From JAGNGI01 sp035448825 (GTDB lineage: Bacteria > Fidelibacterota > UBA2242): DNA of 64,000 bases. The DNA is taken from NCBI GenBank assembly GCA_035448825.1, contig DAOTJS010000012.1, positions 5,217-69,216 of the forward strand, given 5' to 3'. The position numbers and the translations under genes are program-made. The notes below the pieces were generated by a model. The model did not search any database and was not told the origin of the DNA. It worked only from the letters and a program-made list of their open reading frames with translations. Positions 45,557 through 54,063 of this stretch are shown here, one piece after another (the stretch's first letter is position 1; each line of letters starts with the position of its first letter).

Positions 45557-46690
45557 ATGAAAGTACCTCTACTCGATTTGAAAGCCCAGTTGAATACAAT
45601 TCGCCCTGAAATGCTAAGTGCCATTACTGCGGTATTGGATTCAACGCAATATATAATAGGCCCACCAGTAGCTGATCTCGAGGGAAATATTGCCGATTAT
45701 TGCGGAGTGAAATATGCCGTTGGAGTAAGCTCCGGAACCGATGCTTTGTTAGTTGCTTTAATGGCTTTGGATGTCAAACCCGGCGATCTGGTCATTACGA
45801 CGCCTTATTCTTTTTTTGCGACGGCTGGAGTCATCGCTCGTTTGGGAGCCCGCCCGATTTTTGTGGATATTGATTCTCGTACTTTCAATCTCGACCCAAA
45901 CCAACTGCACGATTGGTTTATCAATAATTCAAAACAAGTCAATAAGGTTAAGGCGATTATCCCGGTTCATCTATATGGTCAGTGTGCCGATCTCGATCCG
46001 ATTTTAGAAATTGCGGGAAAATACAATATTTCGGTGATCGAAGACGCAGCTCAGGCGATCGGAGCTCGATATCCGTCCAAAAATGGTCTTAAAAAAGCCG
46101 GTTCGATGGGTAAAATGGGTTGCTTTTCCTTTTTTCCAACTAAAAACCTGGGGGGAATCGGCGACGGTGGAATGGTTGTTTCCAATGATCCAGCTATGGC
46201 TGAGAAATTAATCAAACTGCGTAATCATGGTTCCCATCCGAAATATTACCATTCGTTAATTGGCGGTAACTTTCGGCTGGACACGATCCAAGCCGCGGCG
46301 TTATTGGTGAAATTACCACATCTGGAAAGCTGGCATCAGGCCCGTCAAAAGCATGCCGAATATTACGATAAAGCTTTTAACGATTCAGTTATCAAAACGC
46401 CGTATATTGCTTATCAAAGATCCTACCATATTTATAATCAGTATGTCATTATGGTGCCAGATAAAAGGAATGAACTGCGTCAATATTTGGCTGACAATGA
46501 AATCGGCACTGAAGTCTATTACCCGGTACCGTTCCATCTGCAGGAATGTTTTAAGTACCTTGGTTATAAGTCTGGCGATTTTCCCCATAGCGAATATGCC
46601 GCCAACCATTCCCTGGCTCTGCCAATCTATCCGGAGTTGACGGAAGAGATGCAAGCCTATGTGGTGGAGAAGGTTCTTAAGTTCTATTAA
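45557..46690 (+). CDS. wbpE: DegT/DnrJ/EryC1 sugar aminotransferase (WbpE-like)
   Basis: 377 aa PLP enzyme. Schiff-base lysine K196 in FFPTKNLGGIGDGG; VSSGTDALLVALMAL, VIPVHLYGQCAD, VIEDAAQAIGA and RNHGSHPKYYH are diagnostic. With the WbpD-, WbpB- and WbpA-like genes downstream it fits the 3-aminotransferase step (UDP-3-keto-GlcNAcA to the 3-amino sugar). Substrate is inferred from context only. Confidence 0.88.
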   Translation: MKVPLLDLKAQLNTIRPEMLSAITAVLDSTQYIIGPPVADLEGNIADYCGVKYAVGVSSGTDALLVALMALDVKPGDLVITTPYSFFATAGVIARLGARPIFVDIDSRTFNLDPNQLHDWFINNSKQVNKVKAIIPVHLYGQCADLDPILEIAGKYNISVIEDAAQAIGARYPSKNGLKKAGSMGKMGCFSFFPTKNLGGIGDGGMVVSNDPAMAEKLIKLRNHGSHPKYYHSLIGGNFRLDTIQAAALLVKLPHLESWHQARQKHAEYYDKAFNDSVIKTPYIAYQRSYHIYNQYVIMVPDKRNELRQYLADNEIGTEVYYPVPFHLQECFKYLGYKSGDFPHSEYAANHSLALPIYPELTEEMQAYVVEKVLKFY

Positions 46691-46723
46691 GTGCCCTCAA
46701 GAAAGTGAAGAATAAGAGAGCGC

Positions 46724-47253
46724 GGATGCATGATTGCATGGTTGCATGGGTATATAAATATCAAGAGTTAAGTTAAATGAATAATGTCAGAAGTGACTTC
46801 CCTGCGCAAGAATATCAATCGCGGCTTTCGGAAATTAGACATTTGGCAACTTTCAATCGGGTATTACAAATTAATTGTGGAAATATTATCCAAGTGCGAA
46901 TTAATCCCCTTTAAAGTCAAAGCCCAAATTGAAGATTCAGCTTTATCTATTTCATCAAACATCGCCGAAGGTTATGCCCGTCGTACGTTAAAAGAAAATC
47001 TCAGATTCAATGAAATAGCTCTGAGTTCGTCTGCTGAGAATTGTTCACAATTGCATGCTTTGAAGGAATCAGGGCAAATTTCAGGGACTGAGTTTGAATT
47101 GTTAGATGCTAAATTGTATGAAGTCGAAAATAAAATTATTCGGATGAACAAAGCATTAATCAAAAAAATGAAAGATGGTGGAAACTGGACATCGGATTAC
47201 TAATTCGCCTAAGTTATTCATTCATGCAATCATGCATTCATTCAATTATGCAA
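46724..47253. mobile_element. Candidate word-array element 1 (four-helix-bundle gene, 8-nt words)
   Basis: The left array (46724-46751) repeats the 8-nt word GCATGATT/GCATGGTT/GCATGGGT. The right array (about 47214-47253) repeats CATGCAAT/CATGCATT/CATTCAAT in the opposite orientation. The stretch ATGCATGATTGCAT (46726-46739) is exactly the reverse complement of 47224-47237. Only the four-helix-bundle gene lies between. It separates the WbpE-like and WbpD-like genes. Mobility is inference. Confidence 0.6.
46784..47203 (+). CDS. Four-helix-bundle protein (S23/23S-rRNA-IVP/Avd-like), element 1
   Basis: 139 aa. Begins LRKNINRGFRKLDIWQLSIGYYKLIVEIL and carries the family core ALSISSNIAEGYARRTLKEN, then two more helices. 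The fold is that of proteins encoded in intervening sequences of bacterial 23S rRNA and of the Avd subunit of diversity-generating retroelements, which bind nucleic acid. No reverse transcriptase, variable repeat or rRNA is nearby. Function in this free-standing form is unknown. Confidence 0.85.
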   Translation: MSEVTSLRKNINRGFRKLDIWQLSIGYYKLIVEILSKCELIPFKVKAQIEDSALSISSNIAEGYARRTLKENLRFNEIALSSSAENCSQLHALKESGQISGTEFELLDAKLYEVENKIIRMNKALIKKMKDGGNWTSDY

Positions 47254-47269
47254 CTAAACGGACTTTACT

Positions 47270-47842
47270 ATGAAATATTTCGTTCACGAATCCAGTTATA
47301 TTGATGATAATGTCGAGATCGGTGAAGGCACCAAAATCTGGCACTTCTGCCATATTCAATCCGGTGCGAAAATCGGTCGTGGCTGTTCGATTGGGCAGAA
47401 TGTCAACGTCGGTAACAACGTCGTGATCGGCAATTTTGTAAAAATTCAGAATAACGTTTCGGTCTATGAAGGTGTAACTCTCGAGGACTATGTGTTTTGC
47501 GGGCCTTCGATGGTTTTTACGAATGTGATTGATCCGCGTTGTAAATATCCCCAAAGAGGTGCCGAATTTTATCATAAAACTTTAGTCAAGGAAGGGGCTT
47601 CAATCGGCGCTAATGCTACAATTATTTGTGGAAATATAATCGGATGCCACGCTTTTATTGGAGCCGGAGCAGTAGTGACGAAAGATGTGCCTGATTATGC
47701 CTTAATGGTCGGAGTTCCGGCGCGTCAAGTCGGCTGGGCTTGCGAATGCGGCGCAATTCTACCAAAATTTGAGAAAGAGGTCAAATGTCCGCGCTGTGGG
47801 TTGGAATATACATTGGGGAATATGAAGTTGTTAAGAAAGTGA
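47270..47842 (+). CDS. wbpD: Left-handed beta-helix N-acetyltransferase (WbpD-like)
   Basis: 190 aa. Hexapeptide repeats throughout (IGEGTKIWHFCHIQSGAKIG; IGQNVNVGNNVVIGNFVKI; IGANATIICGN; IGAGAVVTKDVPDYALMVGVP), as in UDP-2-acetamido-3-amino-glucuronate N-acetyltransferases. The tail CECGAI plus CPRCGLEY is a four-cysteine zinc-ribbon-like end seen in many WbpD homologues. Acts after the WbpE-like aminotransferase. Confidence 0.9.
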   Translation: MKYFVHESSYIDDNVEIGEGTKIWHFCHIQSGAKIGRGCSIGQNVNVGNNVVIGNFVKIQNNVSVYEGVTLEDYVFCGPSMVFTNVIDPRCKYPQRGAEFYHKTLVKEGASIGANATIICGNIIGCHAFIGAGAVVTKDVPDYALMVGVPARQVGWACECGAILPKFEKEVKCPRCGLEYTLGNMKLLRK

Positions 47843-48424
47843 ATGATGGTTGTACTGTGGTTGTACGATGGTTGTACAGTAGTTATACAATGGTTGAACA
47901 ATCGCAATTGTTTATCTGATGTTTAGAGTGGTACACCATTGGAAGGATCTCGAAGTTTGGCAATTAAGTCATCAGTTGGTTATAGACATTTACCAATTAA
48001 CTGCTTCTTTTCCAAAGGAAGAGAAGTTTTCTTTATGCGACCAGATAAAACGTGCTGCAGTTTCTATTCCCGCCAATATTGTTGAAGGTCATTCTAAAAA
48101 TTCGGTCAAAGAATTTATTCGCTTTTTATTTATTTCCAGAGGGTCATTAGAAGAAATCAGATACTTAATATTATTATCAAAGGACTTGAATTTTATTTCT
48201 GAAAATGAATATTTGAAATTTGAGCAAATACTTAAAAATCTAAGTGTCAAATTGAACAATCTTATCCATTCCTTAAAAGAGCAATAATCTTTATATTTGC
48301 AATTACTTACATTTCGATAACTTTATCAATAACTTACCACAACTTTCCAACAATTTTGCAGCAACCGTACAACAACTGTACAACGACTGTATAACTATTG
48401 TACAACTATTGTACAACTATTGTT
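47843..48424. mobile_element. Candidate word-array element 2 (four-helix-bundle gene, 11-nt words)
   Basis: The left array (47843-47905) is five copies of an 11-nt word of the type GGTTGTACGAT. The right array (about 48358-48424) is six copies of CAACTGTACAA / CTATTGTACAA, opposite orientation. Left 47872-47889 matches the reverse complement of right 48388-48405 at 17 of 18 positions. The left array begins directly after the WbpD-like stop. The long, strictly periodic arms make this the clearest of the five. Confidence 0.65.
47919..48287 (+). CDS. Four-helix-bundle protein (S23/IVP/Avd-like), element 2
   Basis: 122 aa. Opens with HHWKDLEVWQLSHQLVIDIYQL and has the core RAAVSIPANIVEGHSKNSVKEF followed by SRGSLEEIRYLILLSKDL, the classical TIGR02436-type pattern. 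Differs strongly from the other four copies in this window, so it did not arise by recent local duplication. Function unknown. Confidence 0.88.
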   Translation: MFRVVHHWKDLEVWQLSHQLVIDIYQLTASFPKEEKFSLCDQIKRAAVSIPANIVEGHSKNSVKEFIRFLFISRGSLEEIRYLILLSKDLNFISENEYLKFEQILKNLSVKLNNLIHSLKEQ

Positions 48425-48529
48425 ACTGAACCATTAAAATAAAAAACCATATAGTATTTTCCTTTACGCCCTTTGCGAGAAAAAATCGTCTTCACGAACT
48501 TCGCGAGAAATAAGAAATAAAACGAGGTA
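48425..48529. repeat. TTTGCGAGAAA-type words before the WbpB-like gene
   Basis: Between 48465 and 48515 the words CCCTTTGCGAGAAA and GAACTTCGCGAGAAAT occur, members of a dispersed vocabulary repeated at 51.8, 53.0, 54.2-54.8, 56.2 and 56.7 kb. Confidence 0.6.
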
Positions 48530-49561
48530 ATGATGTACAATCTTGCTCTTATCGGTTGCGGTCGGATTTCTAAAAATCACCTAGAATCCATCAGTCAATT
48601 ATCTAACGACCTTAAACTTGTCGCAGTCTGTGATATTATCGAGGAACGTGCACGTACTGCTGGTGAAAAATATGGTGCCGATTGGTACACCGATTATGAT
48701 AAAATGATCGAACGAGGTGATATTGATATTATTTCGGTCTGTACGCCCAGCGGGTTGCACCCGGAACACGGCATAAAAGCCGCCCAGAAAGGAATTCATG
48801 TCATTTCCGAAAAACCGATGGCTATTTCATTGGCAGGAGCTGATGCCCTGATCAAAGCCTGTGACGATAACAAAGTTCAGTTATTTGTCGTTAAACAAAA
48901 TCGGCTGAACACCACTTCCCAACTGCTGAAGAGAGCAGTAGACAAAGGCCGCTTTGGAAAAATTTATATGGCGCAGTCGAATGTCTTCTGGCAAAGACCG
49001 CAGGAATATTATTCACAGGCTAAATGGCGTGGAACCTGGGAATTCGATGGTGGTTCATTTATGAACCAAGCCAGTCATTATGTTGATGCTTTGCTCTGGC
49101 TATTAGGTCCGGCGGATCACGTTATGGCTGAAACAGCTACTATGGCGCGCAAAATCGAGACCGAGGACACCGGCTCGGCTATAATAAAATTCCGCAGTGG
49201 CGCAATCGGAACGATCAATGTCACTATGTTGACGTACCCTAAAAATTTTGAAGGTTCTATAACGATTCTCGGTGAAAAAGGCACAGCTAAACTTGGGGGT
49301 GTTGCCATCAACAAAATCGAAAAATGGGAATTTGAGGATTATGATGACGACGATCGTCTAATTCAGGAAGCCAATTACAATCCACCTAATATTTACGGCT
49401 TAGGTCATTTGCCTTATTATAAAAATGTGATAGCCGTTTTAAATGGAGCCGAGGAAGCCAACACCGATGGACGTAGCGGTCGGAAAAGCCTCGAACTGAT
49501 TATCGCGATCTATAAATCGGCCCAGACCGGCCAGAAAGTTGCCCTGCCACTGAAGCTATAG
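48530..49561 (+). CDS. wbpB: Gfo/Idh/MocA oxidoreductase (WbpB-like)
   Basis: 343 aa. N-terminal Rossmann fold (LALIGCGRISKNHLESI), VCTPSGLHPEHGIKAAQKG, HVISEKPMA (the E-K-P motif) and a C-terminal alpha/beta domain (FMNQASHYVDALLWLLGP). Fits the NAD-dependent 3-dehydrogenase that oxidises UDP-GlcNAcA before transamination by WbpE. Start is one of two adjacent ATGs (48530 or 48533), GAGG upstream. Confidence 0.88.
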   Translation: MMYNLALIGCGRISKNHLESISQLSNDLKLVAVCDIIEERARTAGEKYGADWYTDYDKMIERGDIDIISVCTPSGLHPEHGIKAAQKGIHVISEKPMAISLAGADALIKACDDNKVQLFVVKQNRLNTTSQLLKRAVDKGRFGKIYMAQSNVFWQRPQEYYSQAKWRGTWEFDGGSFMNQASHYVDALLWLLGPADHVMAETATMARKIETEDTGSAIIKFRSGAIGTINVTMLTYPKNFEGSITILGEKGTAKLGGVAINKIEKWEFEDYDDDDRLIQEANYNPPNIYGLGHLPYYKNVIAVLNGAEEANTDGRSGRKSLELIIAIYKSAQTGQKVALPLKL

Positions 49562-49565
49562 AAGA

Positions 49566-50094
49566 TTAAGGTCGAGGTTGAGGTTGAGGGAAAGAAGAAT
49601 TAGCTGTGAGTAGAGAAGGTGTATAAAAGTTTCAAAGATATGCCGGTTTGGCAGGAGGCTATCGAGATCGCAGAATACGTTTTTAACTTTACTAATAAAT
49701 TGCCACGCAGGGAAGATTATGGATTAACTTCTCAAATGCGACGCTCAGCATTAAGTATTTCTGCAAATATTGCCGAAGCATTTGGAAGAAAACACACCGC
49801 TGATAAAACCAAATTTTACTACTATGCCCGGGGATCGATTTTTGAAACTCAAAGTCATTTAGAATATGGCCACAACATAAAATATTTCGAAGATGACATT
49901 TATAATGATCTAAATAAAAAGCTGGATAATATCGCTAAAAGTCTCAATAAAATCATCATATCTTTAAATGATTCAAAATAATCTGCTTCAAATCCCAATG
50001 TCTAATTTTATACTAAAATTTCAGTATTTACCTTAGCCTTGGTCTTAACCTTAACCTTTACCTTAAACTTAACCTTAACCTTTACCTTTACCTA
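49566..50094. mobile_element. Candidate word-array element 3 (four-helix-bundle gene, 6-nt words)
   Basis: The left array (49566-49590) is 6-nt words AGGTCG/AGGTTG/AGGTTG. The right array (about 50030-50094) is CCTTAG/CCTTGG/TCTTAA/CCTTAA and CCTTTA words, opposite sense. Complementarity is approximate (about 12 of 16 over the best stretch) but the period is shared. Only one four-helix-bundle gene is inside. Confidence 0.5.
49619..49981 (+). CDS. Four-helix-bundle protein (S23/IVP/Avd-like), element 3
   Basis: 120 aa from a GTG start. YKSFKDMPVWQEAIEIAEYVF, then SQMRRSALSISANIAEAFGR and YYYARGSIFETQSHLEYG place it in the same family as the copies at 46.8 and 47.9 kb, with low identity to either. 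It separates the WbpB-like and WbpA-like genes. Confidence 0.85.
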   Translation: MYKSFKDMPVWQEAIEIAEYVFNFTNKLPRREDYGLTSQMRRSALSISANIAEAFGRKHTADKTKFYYYARGSIFETQSHLEYGHNIKYFEDDIYNDLNKKLDNIAKSLNKIIISLNDSK

Positions 50095-50111
50095 AATAAA
50101 TCGGAGAATCT

Positions 50112-51407
50112 ATGAATTCAGACAGACTCAGCATCATCGGACTTGGTTACGTCGGCTTACCGCTGGCGGTCGAGTTTGCAAAAAAATTTCCCGTAACCGG
50201 ATTCGATATTAAAAAAGAACGAGTGGAAGAATTACGGAAGGGACACGATGCCACTCTGGAAGTCGAAGACGACAACCTGAAGTCGGTCCTGATTAATGAG
50301 AATGGACAGTTCGGTCTTTTCTTAACCGATCAATTAGACGACATCCGCACTTGCAATTATTACATCGTCACGGTGCCTACTCCTATTGATCAGTATAAGC
50401 GTCCCGATTTGACGCCGGTTATCAAAGCCACCGAAACCGTCAGTAAAGTTCTTAAAAAGGGCGATATTGTTATTTACGAATCCACGGTTTACCCCGGCTG
50501 CACCGAAGAGGTTTGTGTGCCGATTCTCGAGAAAGGCAGTGGCTTGCATTTCAATACTGACTTTTTCTGCGGTTTCTCTCCAGAACGCATCAATCCCGGC
50601 GACAAAGTTCATACCGTAACGAAAATCAAAAAAATTACTTCCGGTTCGACACCCGAAATCGGTCGCAAGATTGATGATCTTTACCGAGCTATTATTACTG
50701 CCGGAACCTTTCTGGCTTCCTCTATAAAAGTTGCCGAAGCCGCTAAGGTAATCGAGAATACTCAGCGTGACCTCAATATTGCCTTTGTTAACGAACTCGC
50801 TAAGCTTTTCAATATGATGAATATAGATACCAAAGAAGTATTGGAGGCGGCTGGTACTAAATGGAATTTTCTGCCTTTCCAGCCCGGTTTAGTCGGCGGA
50901 CATTGCATCGGAGTAGACCCTTATTATTTGACATTTAAAGCCCAAGGTATTGGTTATCATCCGGAAGTCATCCTAGCTGGACGTAGAATCAATGATTCGA
51001 TGGGATTTTACGTAGCCGAACAAGTTGTCAAATTAATGATCAAAAAAGGGCACACTATTAATGCCTCAAAAGTATTGATTCTGGGTATAACATTTAAGGA
51101 AAATTGTCCCGATGTGCGCAATTCTCGAGTCATTGACATTATCAGTGAACTTCAACAGTATGGATGTCAGGTAGATGTTTGCGATCCCTGGGCTGATCCT
51201 AAGGAAGTCAAACACGAATACGGAATAGATTTAGTTGATCAGTTCGACCAAAAAATGGATAATAAACAACTGCCTCATTATGATGCCATTGTACTGGCTG
51301 TTGCTCATAACGAATTTAAAACGTTGGACTTAAAGTCTTTGAAAAATAACCGAACCGTTATTTATGATGTCAAAGGAATCCTATCAGAATATGATGGAAG
51401 ATTATAG
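50112..51407 (+). CDS. wbpA: UDP-N-acetyl-D-glucosamine 6-dehydrogenase (WbpA/TviB-like)
   Basis: 431 aa. N-terminal NAD-binding LSIIGLGYVGLPLAVEFAKK, the GHDATLEV wording typical of the TviB/WbpA rather than the UDP-glucose branch, catalytic C265 in VGGHCIGVDPYYL, and a C-terminal UDP-binding domain (GITFKENCPDVRNSRVIDII). Makes UDP-GlcNAcA, the first intermediate for the WbpB-E-D route. GGAG precedes the start. Confidence 0.93.
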   Translation: MNSDRLSIIGLGYVGLPLAVEFAKKFPVTGFDIKKERVEELRKGHDATLEVEDDNLKSVLINENGQFGLFLTDQLDDIRTCNYYIVTVPTPIDQYKRPDLTPVIKATETVSKVLKKGDIVIYESTVYPGCTEEVCVPILEKGSGLHFNTDFFCGFSPERINPGDKVHTVTKIKKITSGSTPEIGRKIDDLYRAIITAGTFLASSIKVAEAAKVIENTQRDLNIAFVNELAKLFNMMNIDTKEVLEAAGTKWNFLPFQPGLVGGHCIGVDPYYLTFKAQGIGYHPEVILAGRRINDSMGFYVAEQVVKLMIKKGHTINASKVLILGITFKENCPDVRNSRVIDIISELQQYGCQVDVCDPWADPKEVKHEYGIDLVDQFDQKMDNKQLPHYDAIVLAVAHNEFKTLDLKSLKNNRTVIYDVKGILSEYDGRL

Positions 51408-51951
51408 TAAAATTTATCCTGCGCTAAAAAATGACGATCAAAAAAGTGATTAAGCGCACACCAGTTACGGTTGGATACTTATTTTATAAGTAAAGATTAA
51501 AATTTTATTGACTAACATAACCTGAAATCATTAATTTACTCAATTGGAGAGTTTGTTAGTGGAACGGAAAATATACCAAAAAAATTGCCCGAAATTAAAG
51601 CCCAAGGAAAGCTGTTCCTGACGATCAATCCCAGGTGATTTAAAACGGCTTATATTAGCCGTGAAAAATCTAACAGTCGCTTTGCTCCGTCAAAGAATGT
51701 AGTTGACGGGGCTGTGCCATAAACGGCAAAAATTTAAACCGCAAAGCACGCCAAGAGCCACCAAGAAAGAAATAATAAGATATTTTGCCCTCATTAGCGC
51801 CCTTTACGAAAACTAGAATAAAACAACCTTAGCGGAACTTTGCGTCCTTTGCGAGAGACAAAAAAGCGTTCTTTGCGAGAAACAAAAAAATCGTCCTTTG
51901 CGAGAAACAAAAATGCTTTCGCTGCGGTTAATAAAAAATGATTAATTTTCT
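51408..51951. repeat. 544-nt spacer with GTAGTTGACGGGGC repeat and TTTGCGAGAAAC word array
   Basis: Holds the second copy of the GTAGTTGACGGGGC motif (51699-51720) inside a small inverted repeat CCGTCAA...TTGACGG, a reverse-oriented CCGCAAAGCACGCC segment (51738-51760), and an array in which CTTTGCGAG recurs at 51847, 51871 and 51896 (period 24-25 nt). The reverse- and forward-oriented words could pair. No gene seen. Confidence 0.6.
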
Positions 51952-52560
51952 ATGAGTAAGTACCTTGTAATTACTGCAGATATGATCAATAGTCGAGATG
52001 TTTCCACGGAACAAATTGCGACAATTTCGGAAAAATTAAAGCAAATAGACGCTGATTTTCACACCCTGATTCCTTCTATGTTATTTGCTGGCGATGAAAT
52101 TCAATTGCTTTTTCCTTATGATCAAAACCATCACCCCTATCGCTTACTAATGGATTTAAATCGCCATCTGGCTCCTTTTCATTTTCGATTCGGTTTTGGA
52201 ATAGGCGCTATTGATCAACCAATCAATCCAATTATCGCTCATAACAAAGGACAAGCATTCTTACAAGCCCGAAAAGCACTTGCCATTGCCAAAAAAGACC
52301 AGCTTATCGCCTGGCTATCCACTGAAGAAATTGTCCAATATTCCGAAATAAACGCCTGCTTTTTACTCTTGACCGCCTTGACCAGGAAATGGTCTGATAA
52401 ACATTGGCGTCGGTTCTATCTGTATTGGGATAATCGCAGCATTCACAAAGTCGCCGAAATCGAAAATGTATCTCCTGAATCCATTAATAAACTGCTGAAC
52501 AATGCCGGTATCCGATTAATTATTCGGAGTCTGGAACTAATTACTGAGTTGCATGAATAA
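51952..52560 (+). CDS. SatD-family protein
   Basis: 202 aa. N-terminal LVITADMINSRDVS, LFAGDEIQLLFPYD and FRFGFGIGAID resemble SatD proteins (nucleotide-cyclase-like core with DxxxSR start). The C-terminal 60 residues look like a helix-turn-helix (IHKVAEIENVSPESINKLLNNAGIR). Usually paired with a DUF3307 membrane protein, as here. Function unknown. Confidence 0.65.
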   Translation: MSKYLVITADMINSRDVSTEQIATISEKLKQIDADFHTLIPSMLFAGDEIQLLFPYDQNHHPYRLLMDLNRHLAPFHFRFGFGIGAIDQPINPIIAHNKGQAFLQARKALAIAKKDQLIAWLSTEEIVQYSEINACFLLLTALTRKWSDKHWRRFYLYWDNRSIHKVAEIENVSPESINKLLNNAGIRLIIRSLELITELHE

Positions 52561-52646
52561 ATGTCAACTATATTCGTTGATAAATAAAATTGTCAACCTC
52601 TATAGCCAATTCAAAAACGATAAAATGCCAATAATCAAAGATTAAA

Positions 52647-53006
52647 ATGCTGACGAAGGTTCTCGCTTACACTTCCTTATATATCGTAACTATTTTTGTA
52701 AATGGAATTATCGTCAAATTATTACTTAAACCATTTCTACCTGAAGATATGCCGGCCGGAACGCCAAATGCCGGTCGCATGATCGGTTATCTCGAACGGG
52801 CTTTGATCCTGACATTTTTGATTATTGAGCAACCAACATTGATAGGATTTGTGCTGACAATAAAAGCCATTTTCCGTTATGGTGATATTCAGGGCGATTA
52901 CAATACAAAGATGAAAATTTCTGAATATTTTATCATTGGAACCCTCATCAGCGTATTATTGACTGTTCTTGTCTATGCTATCTTTAAAAATGCTTATTCA
53001 AATTAA
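52647..53006 (+). CDS. Small membrane protein resembling the C-terminal part of DUF3307 proteins
   Basis: 119 aa, three helices. The segment RMIGYLERALILTFLIIEQP then IGFVLTIKAIFRYGD and YFIIGTLISVLLTVLVY matches the ending of SatD-associated DUF3307 proteins, while the DUF3307 domain itself is absent. It follows the SatD-like gene, so the pair is likely functional together in a reduced form. Confidence 0.6.
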   Translation: MLTKVLAYTSLYIVTIFVNGIIVKLLLKPFLPEDMPAGTPNAGRMIGYLERALILTFLIIEQPTLIGFVLTIKAIFRYGDIQGDYNTKMKISEYFIIGTLISVLLTVLVYAIFKNAYSN

Positions 53007-53099
53007 AAATAAAAAATAAAAACCCTTTGCGAAACTTAGCGCACTTTGCGAGAGATAAGAAATTGTTCTTTGCGAGAAACCAAAAAGCAATAAATCTGT
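53007..53099. repeat. TTTGCGAGA-type word array
   Basis: Words CCCTTTGCGAAACTTAGCGC, ACTTTGCGAGAGAT and TTCTTTGCGAGAAAC follow one another just before the toxin-antitoxin pair; the same order occurs at 54.43 and 54.68 kb. Confidence 0.65.
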
Positions 53100-53474
53100 A
53101 TGAACGATAAAGAAAAATACGATATTTTGACTAAAATATTCTGGGATTATCACGTTGATAAATTGCCTTTGGATAGTATTATTACCGGTGATTTACAATC
53201 CATTGATAAATACACCTTCAATTTCATTATTGTTCGTATGTTGGAACGTTTGAACTGGTATGATTTATTGGAAATACTTGGTCCTGAATATTTGAAACAA
53301 ATCCTTATTCCGGAAATTATCAACAAATTGCGCTCAAAAGAATTACGTGCTAAATATGAATTCATTGGAAAAGTACTATCTGGAGAAGATTTATCCTTTA
53401 CAGGATGGGGTGATGCGTATTATCAACGCCTTAAACACACCCTTTTTTCTAACCGGTGGTACCGCACTCAGTAG
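53100..53474 (+). CDS. Putative antitoxin upstream of AbiEii toxin (DUF6922-like)
   Basis: 124 aa. The section ILTKIFWDYHVDKLPLDSII, RMLERLNWYDLLEILGPEYL and INKLRSKELRAKYEFIGKVL matches small proteins that commonly precede AbiEii nucleotidyltransferases in Bacteroidetes-like genomes and usually end near KYEFI. Here the frame continues 30 residues into the toxin gene, overlapping it by 119 nt. The overlap region is probably a chance extension in the +1 frame. Antitoxin role is inferred from neighbourhood. Confidence 0.6.
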   Translation: MNDKEKYDILTKIFWDYHVDKLPLDSIITGDLQSIDKYTFNFIIVRMLERLNWYDLLEILGPEYLKQILIPEIINKLRSKELRAKYEFIGKVLSGEDLSFTGWGDAYYQRLKHTLFSNRWYRTQ

Positions 53475-54063
53475 ACATTACTTTAATCATCGCTATTCTG
53501 ACGATTTGGATTTATTCGTCAACGACGATAAAAGCTATTCGCAATTGATTGATAGAATCCTTACCACGTTAGATGATCCTAAATATAGAATGGATTTTCG
53601 ACTCGATAAAGCCAATCTGAAAAAACTTGAAAACTATACCCAGGTGCTAATTTTACATTCATCATCTCCAGAAATAAGTTTAAAGATAGATTTTATTAAC
53701 GATATTGCTCCTCATTATGGGAATAAAGAATTTCATACCACTCTCGGTATTATAGATAGCTGGCGGAATATTTTATCTAATAAAATCACAGCCCTCTTTC
53801 GTTTTGAACCTAAAGATATTGCCGATATATGGGTGATCGCTAAAAATAAAGCCTTCGATTGGAAAACGATCATCAAGGAAGCCAAAACTAAAGAAGCTGG
53901 GGTCGAACCCGAAATAGTATTCAATATTATCAAATCCTTTCCCGTTAAGGAATTGGAACTAGTCAAATGGGTAGTTGAGCCGGATATAGAGATTATCAAA
54001 TCTGATTTATCCAGAATAGCTGATGATATTTTTTGGGGCAAAGAGAATTCATTTAAACAATAA
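53356..54063 (+). CDS. AbiEii/AbiGii-type nucleotidyltransferase toxin
   Basis: 235 aa from ATG 53356 (GTG 53347 possible). Nucleotidyltransferase motif FLTGGTALSRHYFNHRYSDD then LDLF (G34-G35, D50, D52), third acidic residue in LKIDFIND, and the family K-D-(I/L)-x-D motif (EPKDIADIWVIAK). Members of type IV or AbiE-like systems transfer nucleotides to tRNA or other targets and cause growth arrest or phage abortive infection. Pairing with the overlapping upstream gene supports a toxin-antitoxin unit. Confidence 0.82.
   Translation: MNSLEKYYLEKIYPLQDGVMRIINALNTPFFLTGGTALSRHYFNHRYSDDLDLFVNDDKSYSQLIDRILTTLDDPKYRMDFRLDKANLKKLENYTQVLILHSSSPEISLKIDFINDIAPHYGNKEFHTTLGIIDSWRNILSNKITALFRFEPKDIADIWVIAKNKAFDWKTIIKEAKTKEAGVEPEIVFNIIKSFPVKELELVKWVVEPDIEIIKSDLSRIADDIFWGKENSFKQ

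Noticed and set aside
46784..47203. Ribosomal protein S23, a common label for this family
   Set aside because: The name comes from 23S rRNA intervening-sequence ORFs; no rRNA gene is present and it is not a ribosomal protein.
50030..50094. Telomere-like CCTTAA repeats marking a replicon end
   Set aside because: The run is short, degenerate and internal, and has an inverted partner at 49566-49590.
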